DNA of 33,468 nucleotides. It comes from Bryobacterales bacterium. Its GTDB lineage: Bacteria; Acidobacteriota; Terriglobia; Bryobacterales; Bryobacteraceae. This document shows positions 23,002 through 30,735 of the stretch, piece by piece. Where the stretch lies: positions 1 to 33,468 of the forward strand of contig JADLCT010000084.1 in assembly GCA_020847045.1 (NCBI GenBank). The letters run 5' to 3'. A program made the position numbers and the translations under genes. The notes under the pieces are model-generated. The model searched no databases. It saw only the letters and a list, made by a program, of their open reading frames with translations, and was not told where the DNA came from. Each line of letters begins with the position of its first letter. Position 1 is the first letter of the stretch.

Positions 23002-23570
23002 ACCGCTTCTCGCTTGCTGAATTCCCGCCCACCGAGCCCGGTTCGCTGGCAGGCCCGCCGTAACATGCCCAAGGCCCTGTGCAGCGTGCTCTTGACCGTC
23101 GCCACCGGCATTTCCAAATGTACGGCAATCTCGCCCGGCTCCATGTCTTCCTGATATCGCAGGACCACAATCGCCCGGTGCCTGGCCGGCAGCCGCTCCA
23201 GCATCCGCCGCACCTGCGCCGACAGAAGCACGTCGCGCACGCGAGGTTCGATTTGCGGCTCGGGCAGATCCTCGATGCCGTAGGTCGAACGGAAGCGCCT
23301 GCGCCGCACCTCGTCGATGCCGCGACGGCTCGCCACCGTGCGCAGCCAACGCGCCAGATGCAGAGGGCTGTCGATGGCGTTCAGATTTTTGTGCAGTTCC
23401 AGGAAGACGTCCTGGGCGATCTCCTCGGCCACGGCCTCCTCGCCCAGCATGTGGACCAGGAGGGAATACACCATGCTCTGGTGGGACTCCACCAGAACCG
23501 CGAACGCGCCGCGGCTGCCCTGCTGGGCCGCTCTGAGCGTGTCTTCGATTTGGGCCGGCTCCTCGCGCAT
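22998..23570 (-). CDS. ECF-type RNA polymerase sigma factor (module B)
   Basis: 190 residues from the ATG at 23568-23570; an in-frame extension to 23675 runs into the upstream zinc-ribbon gene and adds Pro-rich sequence unlike sigma factors. Region 2 (about 15-85) contains AFAVLVESHQSMVYSLLVHM, EEAVAEEIAQDVFLELHKNL and the ARWLRTVASRRGIDEVRRRR segment. Region 4 (about 125-175) contains RMLERLPARHRAIVVLRYQE, the MEPGEIAVHLEMPVATVKS helix-turn-helix and HRALGMLRRAC. This is a RpoE-like group IV factor. It is translationally coupled to the membrane anti-sigma-like gene and then to a DUF4252 gene. The Shine-Dalgarno sequence is weak. Confidence 0.93.
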   Translation of the reverse strand: MREEPAQIEDTLRAAQQGSRGAFAVLVESHQSMVYSLLVHMLGEEAVAEEIAQDVFLELHKNLNAIDSPLHLARWLRTVASRRGIDEVRRRRFRSTYGIEDLPEPQIEPRVRDVLLSAQVRRMLERLPARHRAIVVLRYQEDMEPGEIAVHLEMPVATVKSTLHRALGMLRRACQRTGLGGREFSKREAV

Positions 23571-23641
23571 CCCGTACTCATTTTCAGTTACGGGCGGAGG
23601 GAGGGTTGGGTTGGCAGGAAATTCGAACGAAGCGGCGGGCT

Positions 23642-23911
23642 CTACACCCCAAACTTCCGGAATTTGGCGTAGCAACTATGACAGCGCAAAGCTTTCCAGC
23701 CAAATACCCCCAACATCTCGTCCACGGGCGACGGCGAGGCCGAATACCGGATTTTGGGCGATTTGCAGGACGGACATTTAATATCCGCCTTCACTTTCGA
23801 CGGGAGCGGCGGCAGATGCCTTCGTTCGTGCAGGCTGTCGGAGGCCGGCAGTTCCGGTGTGAGTGCGTTACCCCCACCAAGGTTGTGTGCAGCATGGGTA
23901 GCTGAACTCAT
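23642..23911 (-). CDS. Small zinc-ribbon protein
   Basis: 89 residues. The first 40 or so are Pro/Ser/Leu-rich and probably disordered. The C-terminal half has two Cys pairs, KCPSCKSPKIRYS and LRCHSCYAKFRKFG, separated by about 28 residues with an aromatic/Leu core (MLGVFGWKAL). This is the layout of a treble-clef or zinc-ribbon of the kind common in short acidobacterial proteins; metal binding is inferred. The ATG has AGAGGG about 11 nt upstream. It lies 71 bp before the ECF sigma factor gene on the same strand and may be the first gene of that operon. Function is unknown; a nucleic-acid or protein contact role is possible. Confidence 0.65.
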   Translation of the reverse strand: MSSATHAAHNLGGGNALTPELPASDSLHERRHLPPLPSKVKADIKCPSCKSPKIRYSASPSPVDEMLGVFGWKALRCHSCYAKFRKFGV

Positions 23912-23949
23912 GTTTTCATAACCCTCTTGTGCACACTATCGGCGGCCTA

Positions 23950-23973
23950 GGGGAGGGAGTTTAGCCCCTCCCC
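23950..23973 (-). terminator. Possible hairpin downstream of the TonB receptor gene
   Basis: GGGGAGGG at 23950-23957 pairs with CCCTCCCC at 23966-23973 across an 8-nt loop, a stable GC stem. There is no following T-run on the minus strand, so it is not a textbook intrinsic terminator. It sits 10 bp after the stop of the TonB receptor gene and upstream of the zinc-ribbon gene, where a transcript end would be expected. Confidence 0.35.
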
Positions 23974-23983
23974 CCTCGAATGG

Positions 23984-26746
23984 CTAGAACTTCACGCGCA
24001 CTCCGGCCCACGCCGCCCTGGGCGCGCCGGGCGATTGGAACACGGACTGCTGCACAGGATACTCGCCATCCACGGCAGGAAAAGGACGCGCCACAAAGCG
24101 CCCCTGTCCGTCGAAGCCCGCCGGACCCAGTTGCGCCGCCGTGATGTACCTACGGTCGAACAGGTTGTTCACCTGGACGAAGAATTGCAGCCGCCGGGTG
24201 ACGTCCAGACGCGCGCCCAGGTTCACCACAGCATAGCCGGGCGAGATGCCGGAGCCCAGATAATACCGGCCGTCCGGCTGGTGCTGGTTGTTCTCGTTCC
24301 CTCTGGCAAAGGACGCGCCGATGCCCACCACATCGGCCAGCAAGGAAAGCCGCGAAGTCGCCGCCACCTGCGCATAGGCCTTCACCATGTGCCGGGGCGT
24401 CAGCGGAATCCGGTTTCCCGGTTCGATGGAAATCGCCGCCTCCTGCCCCGGCACACCCTCCAGATTCTCCTCGTTCGTACTGTTCCCGGTGCCGTTCACC
24501 TCTTCATTCGACTGGAACGTGGCATCCAGGAATGTATAGCCGCCGCCCAGCACCACCCGTTTCAGAGCCACCGAAGCATCCAGTTCCACGCCCTGCCGCC
24601 GCGTTCTGCCGAAGTTCTTGAAGTATCCGTAGCCGGTCTGCTCCGAGGAGACAAACAAAATGTCGTCCCGGTTCGCCGCGCGGAACCAGCCGGCGCTCCA
24701 ACGCAAGGCGCCCTCGCTATTCCCGCGCAGCCCCATTTCGAGGGTGCGCGTAACCACTTGACGCAATGGCGGGTCGCCCGCCATCGAGTTGGGCAGTTTG
24801 CATGGTGATTCCGGATCGGCGCATCCCAATTCAATCGCCGAGGGCGCGCGGCTGGCCTCGCTGTAAGAGCCATACGCGCTGACGCCCGAGCCCAGTTTCA
24901 CCACCGCGCCCGCCGCCGGATTGAATCGTTGGAAGACATGCCTGCCTGTAAGCGAGCCTGTGCCCGCCCCGGGCCGCAGCACGTCGCGGTTGTCGATGGC
25001 CGTGCGGTTAAACCGGCCCGAAAAGGTTAGCGCCGCAGGCCCGGCCGTCACCGTGTCGGCCGCATAGACGCTGCCGCTCCAGGCGCGGCTGGACAACTCC
25101 GCCCGGACGTCGAACGGCTCGCCATCCTCATCGCCACCGGTGACGCCGTCGCCGTACGCCGCCAGACCCGTCACGCTCCGGTCGGGGTTCAGGTAGCCCA
25201 GCTCGGTGGATTGCGAGAAGCCCGCGCGGCTGCCGTCATACGCCGCGCCCAGGATGAGTTGATTCCGGAACCCCGCGCCCGCCTTGGTCCAGCCCACCTG
25301 CCCTGCAAAACCGTAGTTCCGCTGGTGCACCGAGGAGCGGTTCAGCAGTCCATTGCACTTCTCGGCCGGCTCGTCGTTCCGGAGCACGTTGGCGATGCAC
25401 CGCCAGGAAGGAAACGGCGTGTTGGCGCTGGATTCGCCCGCCACCGGAAAGCCCGTGTAGCCCGCCGCCGCCAGCGCCGCCCGCTCGCCCGCATTCGGCT
25501 GGTACAACGACTGGTCGAGCGACTCCTCGTTGATGTCTCCGTTCAGAGTGCGCGTCCGGATGTAGCGGTAGTACGCCAGCCCCGACACGGTAACACTCGG
25601 CGTAAGCGCCCGCCGCAGATTCAGCGCGAGGAACGGCGAGCGATTCGCCGTTTGATCCGGCTTGGTGTAGACGCTGTTACGATCCCGCTCAAGAAACCGG
25701 AACTCCTGCAGGCCATTCCCGATCAGCCCGTTGTTGGCGTACCCAAGCGTCAGCCCCACGGAGCCTCGCTCGCGCTGCCAGCCCAGCTTGCCCATGAACT
25801 GGCGCAGCGCCGATGGCGAGCTCTCGCGCCAGCCGTCTTCAAACAGCAACGCCCCCGCGCCGTACCAGTGGAATCCGTTCCGCGACGAACCGCCCTGCTC
25901 CAACTCCGCCATCTTCCGTCCGAAGCTGCCGCCGCTCAGCCGCAACGAACCGCCCGGAGCGCTGGCCCCGTCCTTGGTCCGCAGCGAGAGCGCCCCGCCC
26001 AGCGTGTTCAGGCCGAACAGAGGATTCGAACCCGGCATCAGCGCCACCTCTTCGATGGCCACTCGCGGAATCAGGTCCCAGCTCACCACGTCGCCGAAGG
26101 GCTGGTTCATGCGCACGCCGTCCAGATACACGGAAATCCCCTGCGGCGTGCCCAGCAACGGTGACGCCGTGTAGCCACGGTAGTTCACGTCCGGCTGCGC
26201 GGGGTTCCCCTGCATCTCGTTCAGGTACACGCCGTTCATGCGGCGGCTCAGATAGTCACCCAGCGTCAGGGCGCGGCTGCTCTCCACGTCCTGCCCCACG
26301 GCCGTCTGAACCGGATAGGGCAGCTCTTCCGGCGTCAACTCCAACCCCTGCAGCGGTGTTGCGCCAACGACGTTCAGCACGAACACCGGCGGCCCCACGG
26401 CCAGGCGCACCGTCTGCTCGGCCATGCGGTCACCTGGCAGATCCTCCACGGCCGTGTAGGGCGTGAAGCCGTCCCTCGCCACCTGCACGCGATACCGCCC
26501 GGCCGCGGTTTCCGTTTCAAACCGGCCCCGCGCATCACTTTTTCCTTCATACACGCGGCCCGTCGCCAGATGACGGAGTGTCACCCGCGCCTCGACGCCC
26601 GCGCCCGTGCCGTCCAACACCTCCAGGCGGACACCGGCGCGCAATGCGCCCGCCGCGGGCAGTAGAAGCGCCGCGCTCACCAAGCCAAGGAACGCGCCTG
26701 CCCGGCGCCTCCGAAACAAATTCTCCATGACATGTACGTTCCCCAT
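23984..26746 (-). CDS. TonB-dependent outer-membrane receptor with N-terminal carboxypeptidase-regulatory-like domain
   Basis: 920 residues from 26746, or 914 from ATG 26728. After a signal peptide (about 1-38), residues about 39-115 form a carboxypeptidase regulatory-like beta-sandwich ([20 protein letters not shown]...). The plug domain follows (about 130-265) with [53 protein letters not shown] and [20 protein letters not shown]. The remaining 650 residues form the barrel, ending WAGVRVKF with the terminal Phe typical of outer-membrane barrels. It imports a large or scarce substrate using TonB energy; the ligand is not readable. It is transcribed away from an ECF sigma factor, and a -10-like TATCGT lies five nt before the 26746 ATG. 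Confidence 0.94.
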   Translation of the reverse strand: MGNVHVMENLFRRRRAGAFLGLVSAALLLPAAGALRAGVRLEVLDGTGAGVEARVTLRHLATGRVYEGKSDARGRFETETAAGRYRVQVARDGFTPYTAVEDLPGDRMAEQTVRLAVGPPVFVLNVVGATPLQGLELTPEELPYPVQTAVGQDVESSRALTLGDYLSRRMNGVYLNEMQGNPAQPDVNYRGYTASPLLGTPQGISVYLDGVRMNQPFGDVVSWDLIPRVAIEEVALMPGSNPLFGLNTLGGALSLRTKDGASAPGGSLRLSGGSFGRKMAELEQGGSSRNGFHWYGAGALLFEDGWRESSPSALRQFMGKLGWQRERGSVGLTLGYANNGLIGNGLQEFRFLERDRNSVYTKPDQTANRSPFLALNLRRALTPSVTVSGLAYYRYIRTRTLNGDINEESLDQSLYQPNAGERAALAAAGYTGFPVAGESSANTPFPSWRCIANVLRNDEPAEKCNGLLNRSSVHQRNYGFAGQVGWTKAGAGFRNQLILGAAYDGSRAGFSQSTELGYLNPDRSVTGLAAYGDGVTGGDEDGEPFDVRAELSSRAWSGSVYAADTVTAGPAALTFSGRFNRTAIDNRDVLRPGAGTGSLTGRHVFQRFNPAAGAVVKLGSGVSAYGSYSEASRAPSAIELGCADPESPCKLPNSMAGDPPLRQVVTRTLEMGLRGNSEGALRWSAGWFRAANRDDILFVSSEQTGYGYFKNFGRTRRQGVELDASVALKRVVLGGGYTFLDATFQSNEEVNGTGNSTNEENLEGVPGQEAAISIEPGNRIPLTPRHMVKAYAQVAATSRLSLLADVVGIGASFARGNENNQHQPDGRYYLGSGISPGYAVVNLGARLDVTRRLQFFVQVNNLFDRRYITAAQLGPAGFDGQGRFVARPFPAVDGEYPVQQSVFQSPGAPRAAWAGVRVKF

Positions 26747-26757
26747 CGATTACGATA
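26727..26757. promoter_or_regulatory. Divergent promoter region of the TonB receptor and ECF sigma factor
   Basis: Plus strand: ATGACA (26727-26732), 18 bp, TACGAT (26751-26756) forms a good -35/-10 pair and would give the sigma factor mRNA a leader of about 65 nt. Minus strand: TATCGT (26757-26752) overlaps it and lies five nt before the receptor ATG at 26746. The two -10 elements are near mirror images. Inferred from sequence only. Confidence 0.4.
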
Positions 26758-26827
26758 TTCCTTCAGGGCGCGTTTTGTTCAGGCTTTCTTGCAGCCACCA
26801 CCCACCCGCCCGGCTTCCGTTCTTTCC

Positions 26828-27391
26828 ATGTCCTCCGACGCTTGGCAACTCGTCTCCGGTCTACTCGGCCGCGCCCCGTCCGGTGCGCCGGCGCTCAGCG
26901 CCGAAGACGAGGTGACCCTTCTGTATCACGAGCTTCACTCGCCTCTGCTCCGGTATCTGGCGGGCTTTGGACTGCCCGCGACCGAGGCCGAAGACATCGT
27001 GCAAGAGACCTTTCTCCATTTGTTCGAGCACTTGCAGCGACAAAAACCCCGGCACAACCTCCGAGGCTGGCTCTTCCGCGTCGCCCGCAACCTGGGGCGC
27101 AAACGGTCGGCCATTCTGCGGCGTTCCCCCGTCGACGCCGTGGAGGACCCGGGCTCGCTGCCCTGCCACTCCACAGCCGACCCGGAGCAGATCGCGGCAT
27201 GGAACCGCCGGCATCTGCACATGGTCAACGTGGTGCGGGCGCTGCCCGAGCGCGACCGCTCCTGTCTGCTGCTTCGCGCCGAGGGTCTCCGCTATCGCGA
27301 GATCGCCGAGGCGCTGGATATTTCGCTGGGCTCCGTGGCCGCCTCACTGGCGCGGTCTCTGGGCAAGCTGGACACCGTGAACCGGAGTTGA
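26828..27391 (+). CDS. ECF-type RNA polymerase sigma factor (module C)
   Basis: 187 residues from the ATG at 26828 (MSSDAWQLVSGLLGRAP...). An in-frame ATG at 26732 would add 32 residues without sigma similarity and overlap the divergent receptor gene. Region 2 (about 30-100) contains YHELHSPLLRYLAGFG, ATEAEDIVQETFLHLFEHLQ and NLRGWLFRVARNLGRKRSA. Region 4 (about 135-185) contains MVNVVRALPERDRSCLLLRA and a helix-turn-helix YREIAEALDISLGSVAASLA. It is followed after 4 bp by a ZAS anti-sigma gene, so the pair is probably co-translated. Its divergence from a TonB receptor recalls FecI-type regulation, but the anti-sigma partner is not FecR-like. Confidence 0.94.
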   Translation: MSSDAWQLVSGLLGRAPSGAPALSAEDEVTLLYHELHSPLLRYLAGFGLPATEAEDIVQETFLHLFEHLQRQKPRHNLRGWLFRVARNLGRKRSAILRRSPVDAVEDPGSLPCHSTADPEQIAAWNRRHLHMVNVVRALPERDRSCLLLRAEGLRYREIAEALDISLGSVAASLARSLGKLDTVNRS

Positions 27392-27395
27392 CGCC

Positions 27396-28172
27396 ATGCC
27401 TTCGGAACGCCACCTGCGCGATGAGGAACTGATGCTGCTGATCGACGGCGAGGCTATGGCCGCCGATGCCGCCGCCTGGCGCGCTCATCTGAACCACTGC
27501 TCCTCCTGCCGTTCGCACCACGAGGCGCTGTCTGGTTCGCTGCGCCAGTTTCTGGACGACTATCAAACTGCGGCCATGCCCGCGCCGCCGCCGGCTGCCG
27601 CGCTGCTACGTAGCCGGATGGCCAGCCGGGCGCGGCCCCACGGCCGGCCGGCCCATCTTGCCGCCGCGGCCGCCGCCGTGATCCTGCTCCTGGCCGGAGG
27701 ACTCTGGTGGAGCCGCACCTCGATCGCCTTCGCCGGCCCGCTTCCTGACGCGCGGCTGACGCCCGGCTTCGCACGCGCCCTGACACGCGCAGAAGTGTGT
27801 GGCATTGAACCCGAAGGCGACACGCGAGCCGTGCCCGTGGAACTGGCCCGCCGTGTGTTTCGCGAATACCGCATCGAAAGCCCCCGTCCGCGCGCCTATG
27901 AGATGGACTACCTGATCAGTCCGGCGCTGGGCGGCGCCGACGACGTGCGCAACCTGTGGCCGCAGCCCTACAACGAAGGCGTTTGGAACTCACGCGTCAA
28001 AGATGCGCTGGAGGACCACCTGCGCCAGCAGGTCTGCGGCGGATCGCTCGATCTGGTCCAGGTGCAGGCCGAACTGGCCCGCGATTGGATCGCCGCCTAC
28101 AAGTCCCACTTCCACACGGCCGAGCCGCTGCCTGAACACCGCCGGTTCGTGAAGGATCTGCCCTGGGAATAG
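27396..28172 (+). CDS. ZAS-type anti-sigma factor with degenerate HNH-like periplasmic domain
   Basis: 258 residues. The N-terminus is a zinc-binding anti-sigma (zf-HC2) domain with His31, Cys35 and Cys38 in HLNHCSSC, which should hold the sigma factor encoded 4 bp upstream. A membrane helix spans about 88-104. The outer domain (about 120-240) resembles, in my memory of the family, the HNH-type domain whose hallmark is YEVDHLIPLELGG...NLWPQ. Here it reads YEMDYLISPALGGADDVRNL followed by WPQPY, with flanking NSRVKDALEDHLRQQVCGG and LARDWIAAY. The catalytic Asp-His has become Asp171-Tyr172, so nuclease activity is unlikely. Cys135 and Cys214 could form a disulfide. Domain identity is inferred by eye; the zinc motif is certain. 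Confidence 0.88.
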   Translation: MPSERHLRDEELMLLIDGEAMAADAAAWRAHLNHCSSCRSHHEALSGSLRQFLDDYQTAAMPAPPPAAALLRSRMASRARPHGRPAHLAAAAAAVILLLAGGLWWSRTSIAFAGPLPDARLTPGFARALTRAEVCGIEPEGDTRAVPVELARRVFREYRIESPRPRAYEMDYLISPALGGADDVRNLWPQPYNEGVWNSRVKDALEDHLRQQVCGGSLDLVQVQAELARDWIAAYKSHFHTAEPLPEHRRFVKDLPWE

Positions 28173-28214
28173 GCGCGCGCCTCATCTTTGACATACTCTT
28201 TTGAGGAAACCCGC

Positions 28215-29270
28215 ATGAAACGCCACGCCGCGCTCATCCCGCTCGCCCTTCTGCTCACGGCCTGCTCCTCCACGCCGCCCCCGCCACCCGAAGCCAAGCA
28301 GGAGCGCGCCAAGCCGCCCTATCTCGTCTACATCACCAACGAGAACGGCGGCGACGTCAGCGTCATCGATCCTGTCGCGCTCGAGGTCGTCGCCACCATA
28401 CCAGTTGGCAAGCGGCCCCGGGGCATTCACGCAAGCCCTGATCACAAGCTGATCTACGTCGCCCTGTCCGGCTCGCCGCCCGCGCCTCCCGGCGTGGATG
28501 AAAGCACGCTGCCGCCGCCGGACAAGACCGCCGACGGCATCGGCGTGATCGACGCCGCCTCCGGCAAGGTGATCCGCGTCATCAAAAGCGGCTCCGACCC
28601 CGAAGAGTTCGACCTGAGCCCCGATGGGGCGCAACTCTATGTTTCCAACGAAGACGCCGCGCTGGCCAGCATCGTCGACGTCGCCTCCGGCGCCATCACG
28701 CAAACCTTCACCGTGGGCGAGGAGCCCGAGGGCGTTACGCGCAGCCCCAACGGCGCATTTTTTTATGTGACCTCCGAGCAGACGGGCACCATCGCGGTGA
28801 TCGATCCGAAGGCGAACAAGCTTCTGAAGACCATCAAGGCAGGCCGCCGGCCCCGCTCGGTGGCCTTCCTGCCCGATTCCAAGCGCGCCTATGTCACCAA
28901 CGAGAACGACGGCTTCCTTACCGTGATCGACTCCACGCGGCATGTGGTGACCGGCAAGATCGTGCTTGGTGCGCCGGGCGTGATCAAGCCCATGCGCGTG
29001 ATCGTCTCGCCGGGCGGCGAAACCGCCTACGTCAGCACGGGACGCGGCAAAAAGGTGTTCGTCATCGACACCAGGACCAACACGGTCACGGCCAGCATGG
29101 AGGCCGGGCAGCGTCCGTGGGGCATCGCTCTGGCTCCCGATGGCAAGTTGCTGTTTGCCGCCGACGGACCGTCCAACAGCGTCGCGGTGATCGACCTCGC
29201 GCAGAAGAAGGTTGTGAAGAGCATACCCGCCGGCCGAGGCCCCTGGGGCGCGCTGGCGATTCCGCAGTAG
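28215..29270 (+). CDS. YVTN-type beta-propeller lipoprotein, PQQ-associated family
   Basis: 351 residues from the ATG at 28215, preceded by TGAGGAAA. The signal peptide ends in the lipobox LLTAC (Cys17), then a Ser/Pro-rich linker, so it is a lipoprotein. Seven or so repeats of about 42 residues follow, each with a pattern like YITNENGGDVSVIDP, YVSNEDAALASIVDV, YVTSEQTGTIAVIDP, YVTNENDGFLTVIDS, YVSTGRGKKVFVIDT and FAADGPSNSVAVIDL, interleaved with GxxPxGI/V...SPDG segments. Overall order and phrases such as SGSDPEEFDLSPDGAQLYVS strongly resemble the propeller family associated with PQQ-dependent catabolism (TIGR03866). No PQQ dehydrogenase or synthesis gene is in the window, so that link is not established here. 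Confidence 0.88.
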   Translation: MKRHAALIPLALLLTACSSTPPPPPEAKQERAKPPYLVYITNENGGDVSVIDPVALEVVATIPVGKRPRGIHASPDHKLIYVALSGSPPAPPGVDESTLPPPDKTADGIGVIDAASGKVIRVIKSGSDPEEFDLSPDGAQLYVSNEDAALASIVDVASGAITQTFTVGEEPEGVTRSPNGAFFYVTSEQTGTIAVIDPKANKLLKTIKAGRRPRSVAFLPDSKRAYVTNENDGFLTVIDSTRHVVTGKIVLGAPGVIKPMRVIVSPGGETAYVSTGRGKKVFVIDTRTNTVTASMEAGQRPWGIALAPDGKLLFAADGPSNSVAVIDLAQKKVVKSIPAGRGPWGALAIPQ

Positions 29271-29292
29271 TGCCGCCGCCGCATCGGGAACG

Positions 29293-29298
29293 TATAAT
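29293..29298 (+). promoter_or_regulatory. -10 box placed for a leaderless sulfatase mRNA
   Basis: A perfect TATAAT is followed by six nucleotides and the GTG start at 29305, with no Shine-Dalgarno sequence in between. It lies in the 34-bp gap after the propeller gene. The geometry matches that of the other sulfatase gene (TATGAT, six nt, GTG). No -35 box is evident. Confidence 0.5.
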
Positions 29299-29304
29299 GA
29301 GCGC

Positions 29305-30735
29305 GTGACACGACGACACGCGCTCTCCACACTGGCCGCTTCCGCGGGCGCGCTTGCGCAACCTTCGTCCCCGCCGCCCAATATTGTCCTGATCCTTTCG
29401 GACGACCACAGCGCCCCCTATCTTGGCTGCTATGGCGACGCCGTGCTGCGCACGCCCAACCTGGACCGCTTCGCCTCGCAAGGGATGCGGTTCGCACACG
29501 CCTATACGGCTGCGCCCCAGTGCGTGCCCTCCCGTGCGGCCATGCTCACGGGGCGTTCCCCCGTGGCCGCCCGCATGGGACGGTTCTCCTCGCCACTGCC
29601 GCCCAACGTTGTGACACTTCCAGAGATCCTGCGCACGAAGGGATACTTCACGGGTGTCTGCCGCCGCCTGTTTCACTTGGATGGGCCGCTCCGCCTGGCG
29701 CCTGGCCTGGAAGAACTGTACGAGCGCAACCATGTGCGCACATGGGATAACCGCGTCGACTGGATTGACCGGAACTCCCTGCGGGATCAAACCAAGACCA
29801 AAGTGAACGAGTTCTTTGATAAACGGCCCGACGGCCGCCCGTACTTCCTCTGGGTCAACTTCCACGATCCCCATCATCCATGGGACCCCAAAGCAATCCC
29901 GGAGCCCTACGACCCGGCCAAGGTCACCCTGACGCCGGACGTTCCCGACACGCCCAGTATGCGTTCGGACTATGCGCGCTACTACGGGGAAATCTCGCGC
30001 ATGGACGAAGAGTTCCAGTGGGTCATCGACATCGTGAACGCGCGCGGCAACCCCGAGAACACGCTCATCCTATTCATGGGCGACAACGGCATGGCGCTGC
30101 CGCGCGGCAAGGGTTCACTTTATGACCGCGGACTGCATGTGCCGCTGATTGCCCGCTGGCCCGCGCGCGTCAAAGCCGGTCAGGTGAGTCAGGACCTCAT
30201 CTCCGGCGAGGACATCACACCTACCTGCCTGGCCGCGGCCGGCGCAGCGAGCACTCCGGAAATGACGGGCCGCAGTTTTCTGGGCGCTCTCACCGGCGAC
30301 GCCCGCGAAGCATACAAGCCCCGCGAGGCCATCTTCGGAGCGCGCCTGGACCACGGCGGCGCACCCTTTACGCCGAACACCAAGGCCAGTACATTCGATC
30401 TCTCCCGGTGCGTCCGCACGCCACGCTGGAAGCTGATCTACAACTGCACGCCGCACATGGAATACCAGCCCGTGGACTCCTCGCGCGATCCTGGCTGGAT
30501 GCAGGTGCTCAGCCTGCACCAGGAAGGCAAGCTGCAACCGGACTGGGAGCGCATCTACTTTGGCAAAAGGCCCGTTGTCGAGTTATACGATCTCCAACGC
30601 GATCCGGCGGAAATGACCAACCTGGCCGGCAAGCCCGAGTTCGCAGCCGTCGAACGCGAACTCAAATTGCGCCTGGCCGAGAAGATGATCGTCGATTACG
30701 ACTACCTGCCGCTGCCCTTGCCCGTGCGCGGATAA
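29305..30735 (+). CDS. Secreted sulfatase, formylglycine type
   Basis: 476 residues from a GTG start. The N-terminus TRRHALSTLAASAGALAQPS is a short signal with a twin-arginine. The active site is Cys73 in CVPSR (73-77), which a maturation enzyme would convert to formylglycine; AAMLTGRSP follows as usual. Metal ligands are visible in ILSDDHSAPYLGCYG (Asp33, Asp34) and in LFMGDNGMALPRGKGSLYD. The HDPHHPWDP segment and the C-terminal VVELYDLQRDPAEMTNLAGK fit the sulfatase/N-sulfoglucosamine sulfohydrolase-like group. The substrate is unknown. It is not a recent duplicate of the sulfatase at 11.3 kb, since only the core motifs are shared. Its last 34 bp overlap the convergent M48 gene. Confidence 0.95.
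   Translation: MTRRHALSTLAASAGALAQPSSPPPNIVLILSDDHSAPYLGCYGDAVLRTPNLDRFASQGMRFAHAYTAAPQCVPSRAAMLTGRSPVAARMGRFSSPLPPNVVTLPEILRTKGYFTGVCRRLFHLDGPLRLAPGLEELYERNHVRTWDNRVDWIDRNSLRDQTKTKVNEFFDKRPDGRPYFLWVNFHDPHHPWDPKAIPEPYDPAKVTLTPDVPDTPSMRSDYARYYGEISRMDEEFQWVIDIVNARGNPENTLILFMGDNGMALPRGKGSLYDRGLHVPLIARWPARVKAGQVSQDLISGEDITPTCLAAAGAASTPEMTGRSFLGALTGDAREAYKPREAIFGARLDHGGAPFTPNTKASTFDLSRCVRTPRWKLIYNCTPHMEYQPVDSSRDPGWMQVLSLHQEGKLQPDWERIYFGKRPVVELYDLQRDPAEMTNLAGKPEFAAVERELKLRLAEKMIVDYDYLPLPLPVRG

Noticed and set aside
28341..29265. Regularly spaced similar DNA segments, possible repeat array
   Set aside because: They are codons of the roughly 42-residue propeller repeats, divergent at DNA level, not a CRISPR or satellite array.
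28182..29381. Minus-strand open frame of 399 codons
   Set aside because: Antisense to the beta-propeller gene; apparent repeats in it mirror the propeller repeats.
11295..30735. The two sulfatases as a recent duplication
   Set aside because: They share only the core C-x-P-S-R and metal motifs; signal, metal-site wording (TDQQ versus SDDH) and C-termini differ.
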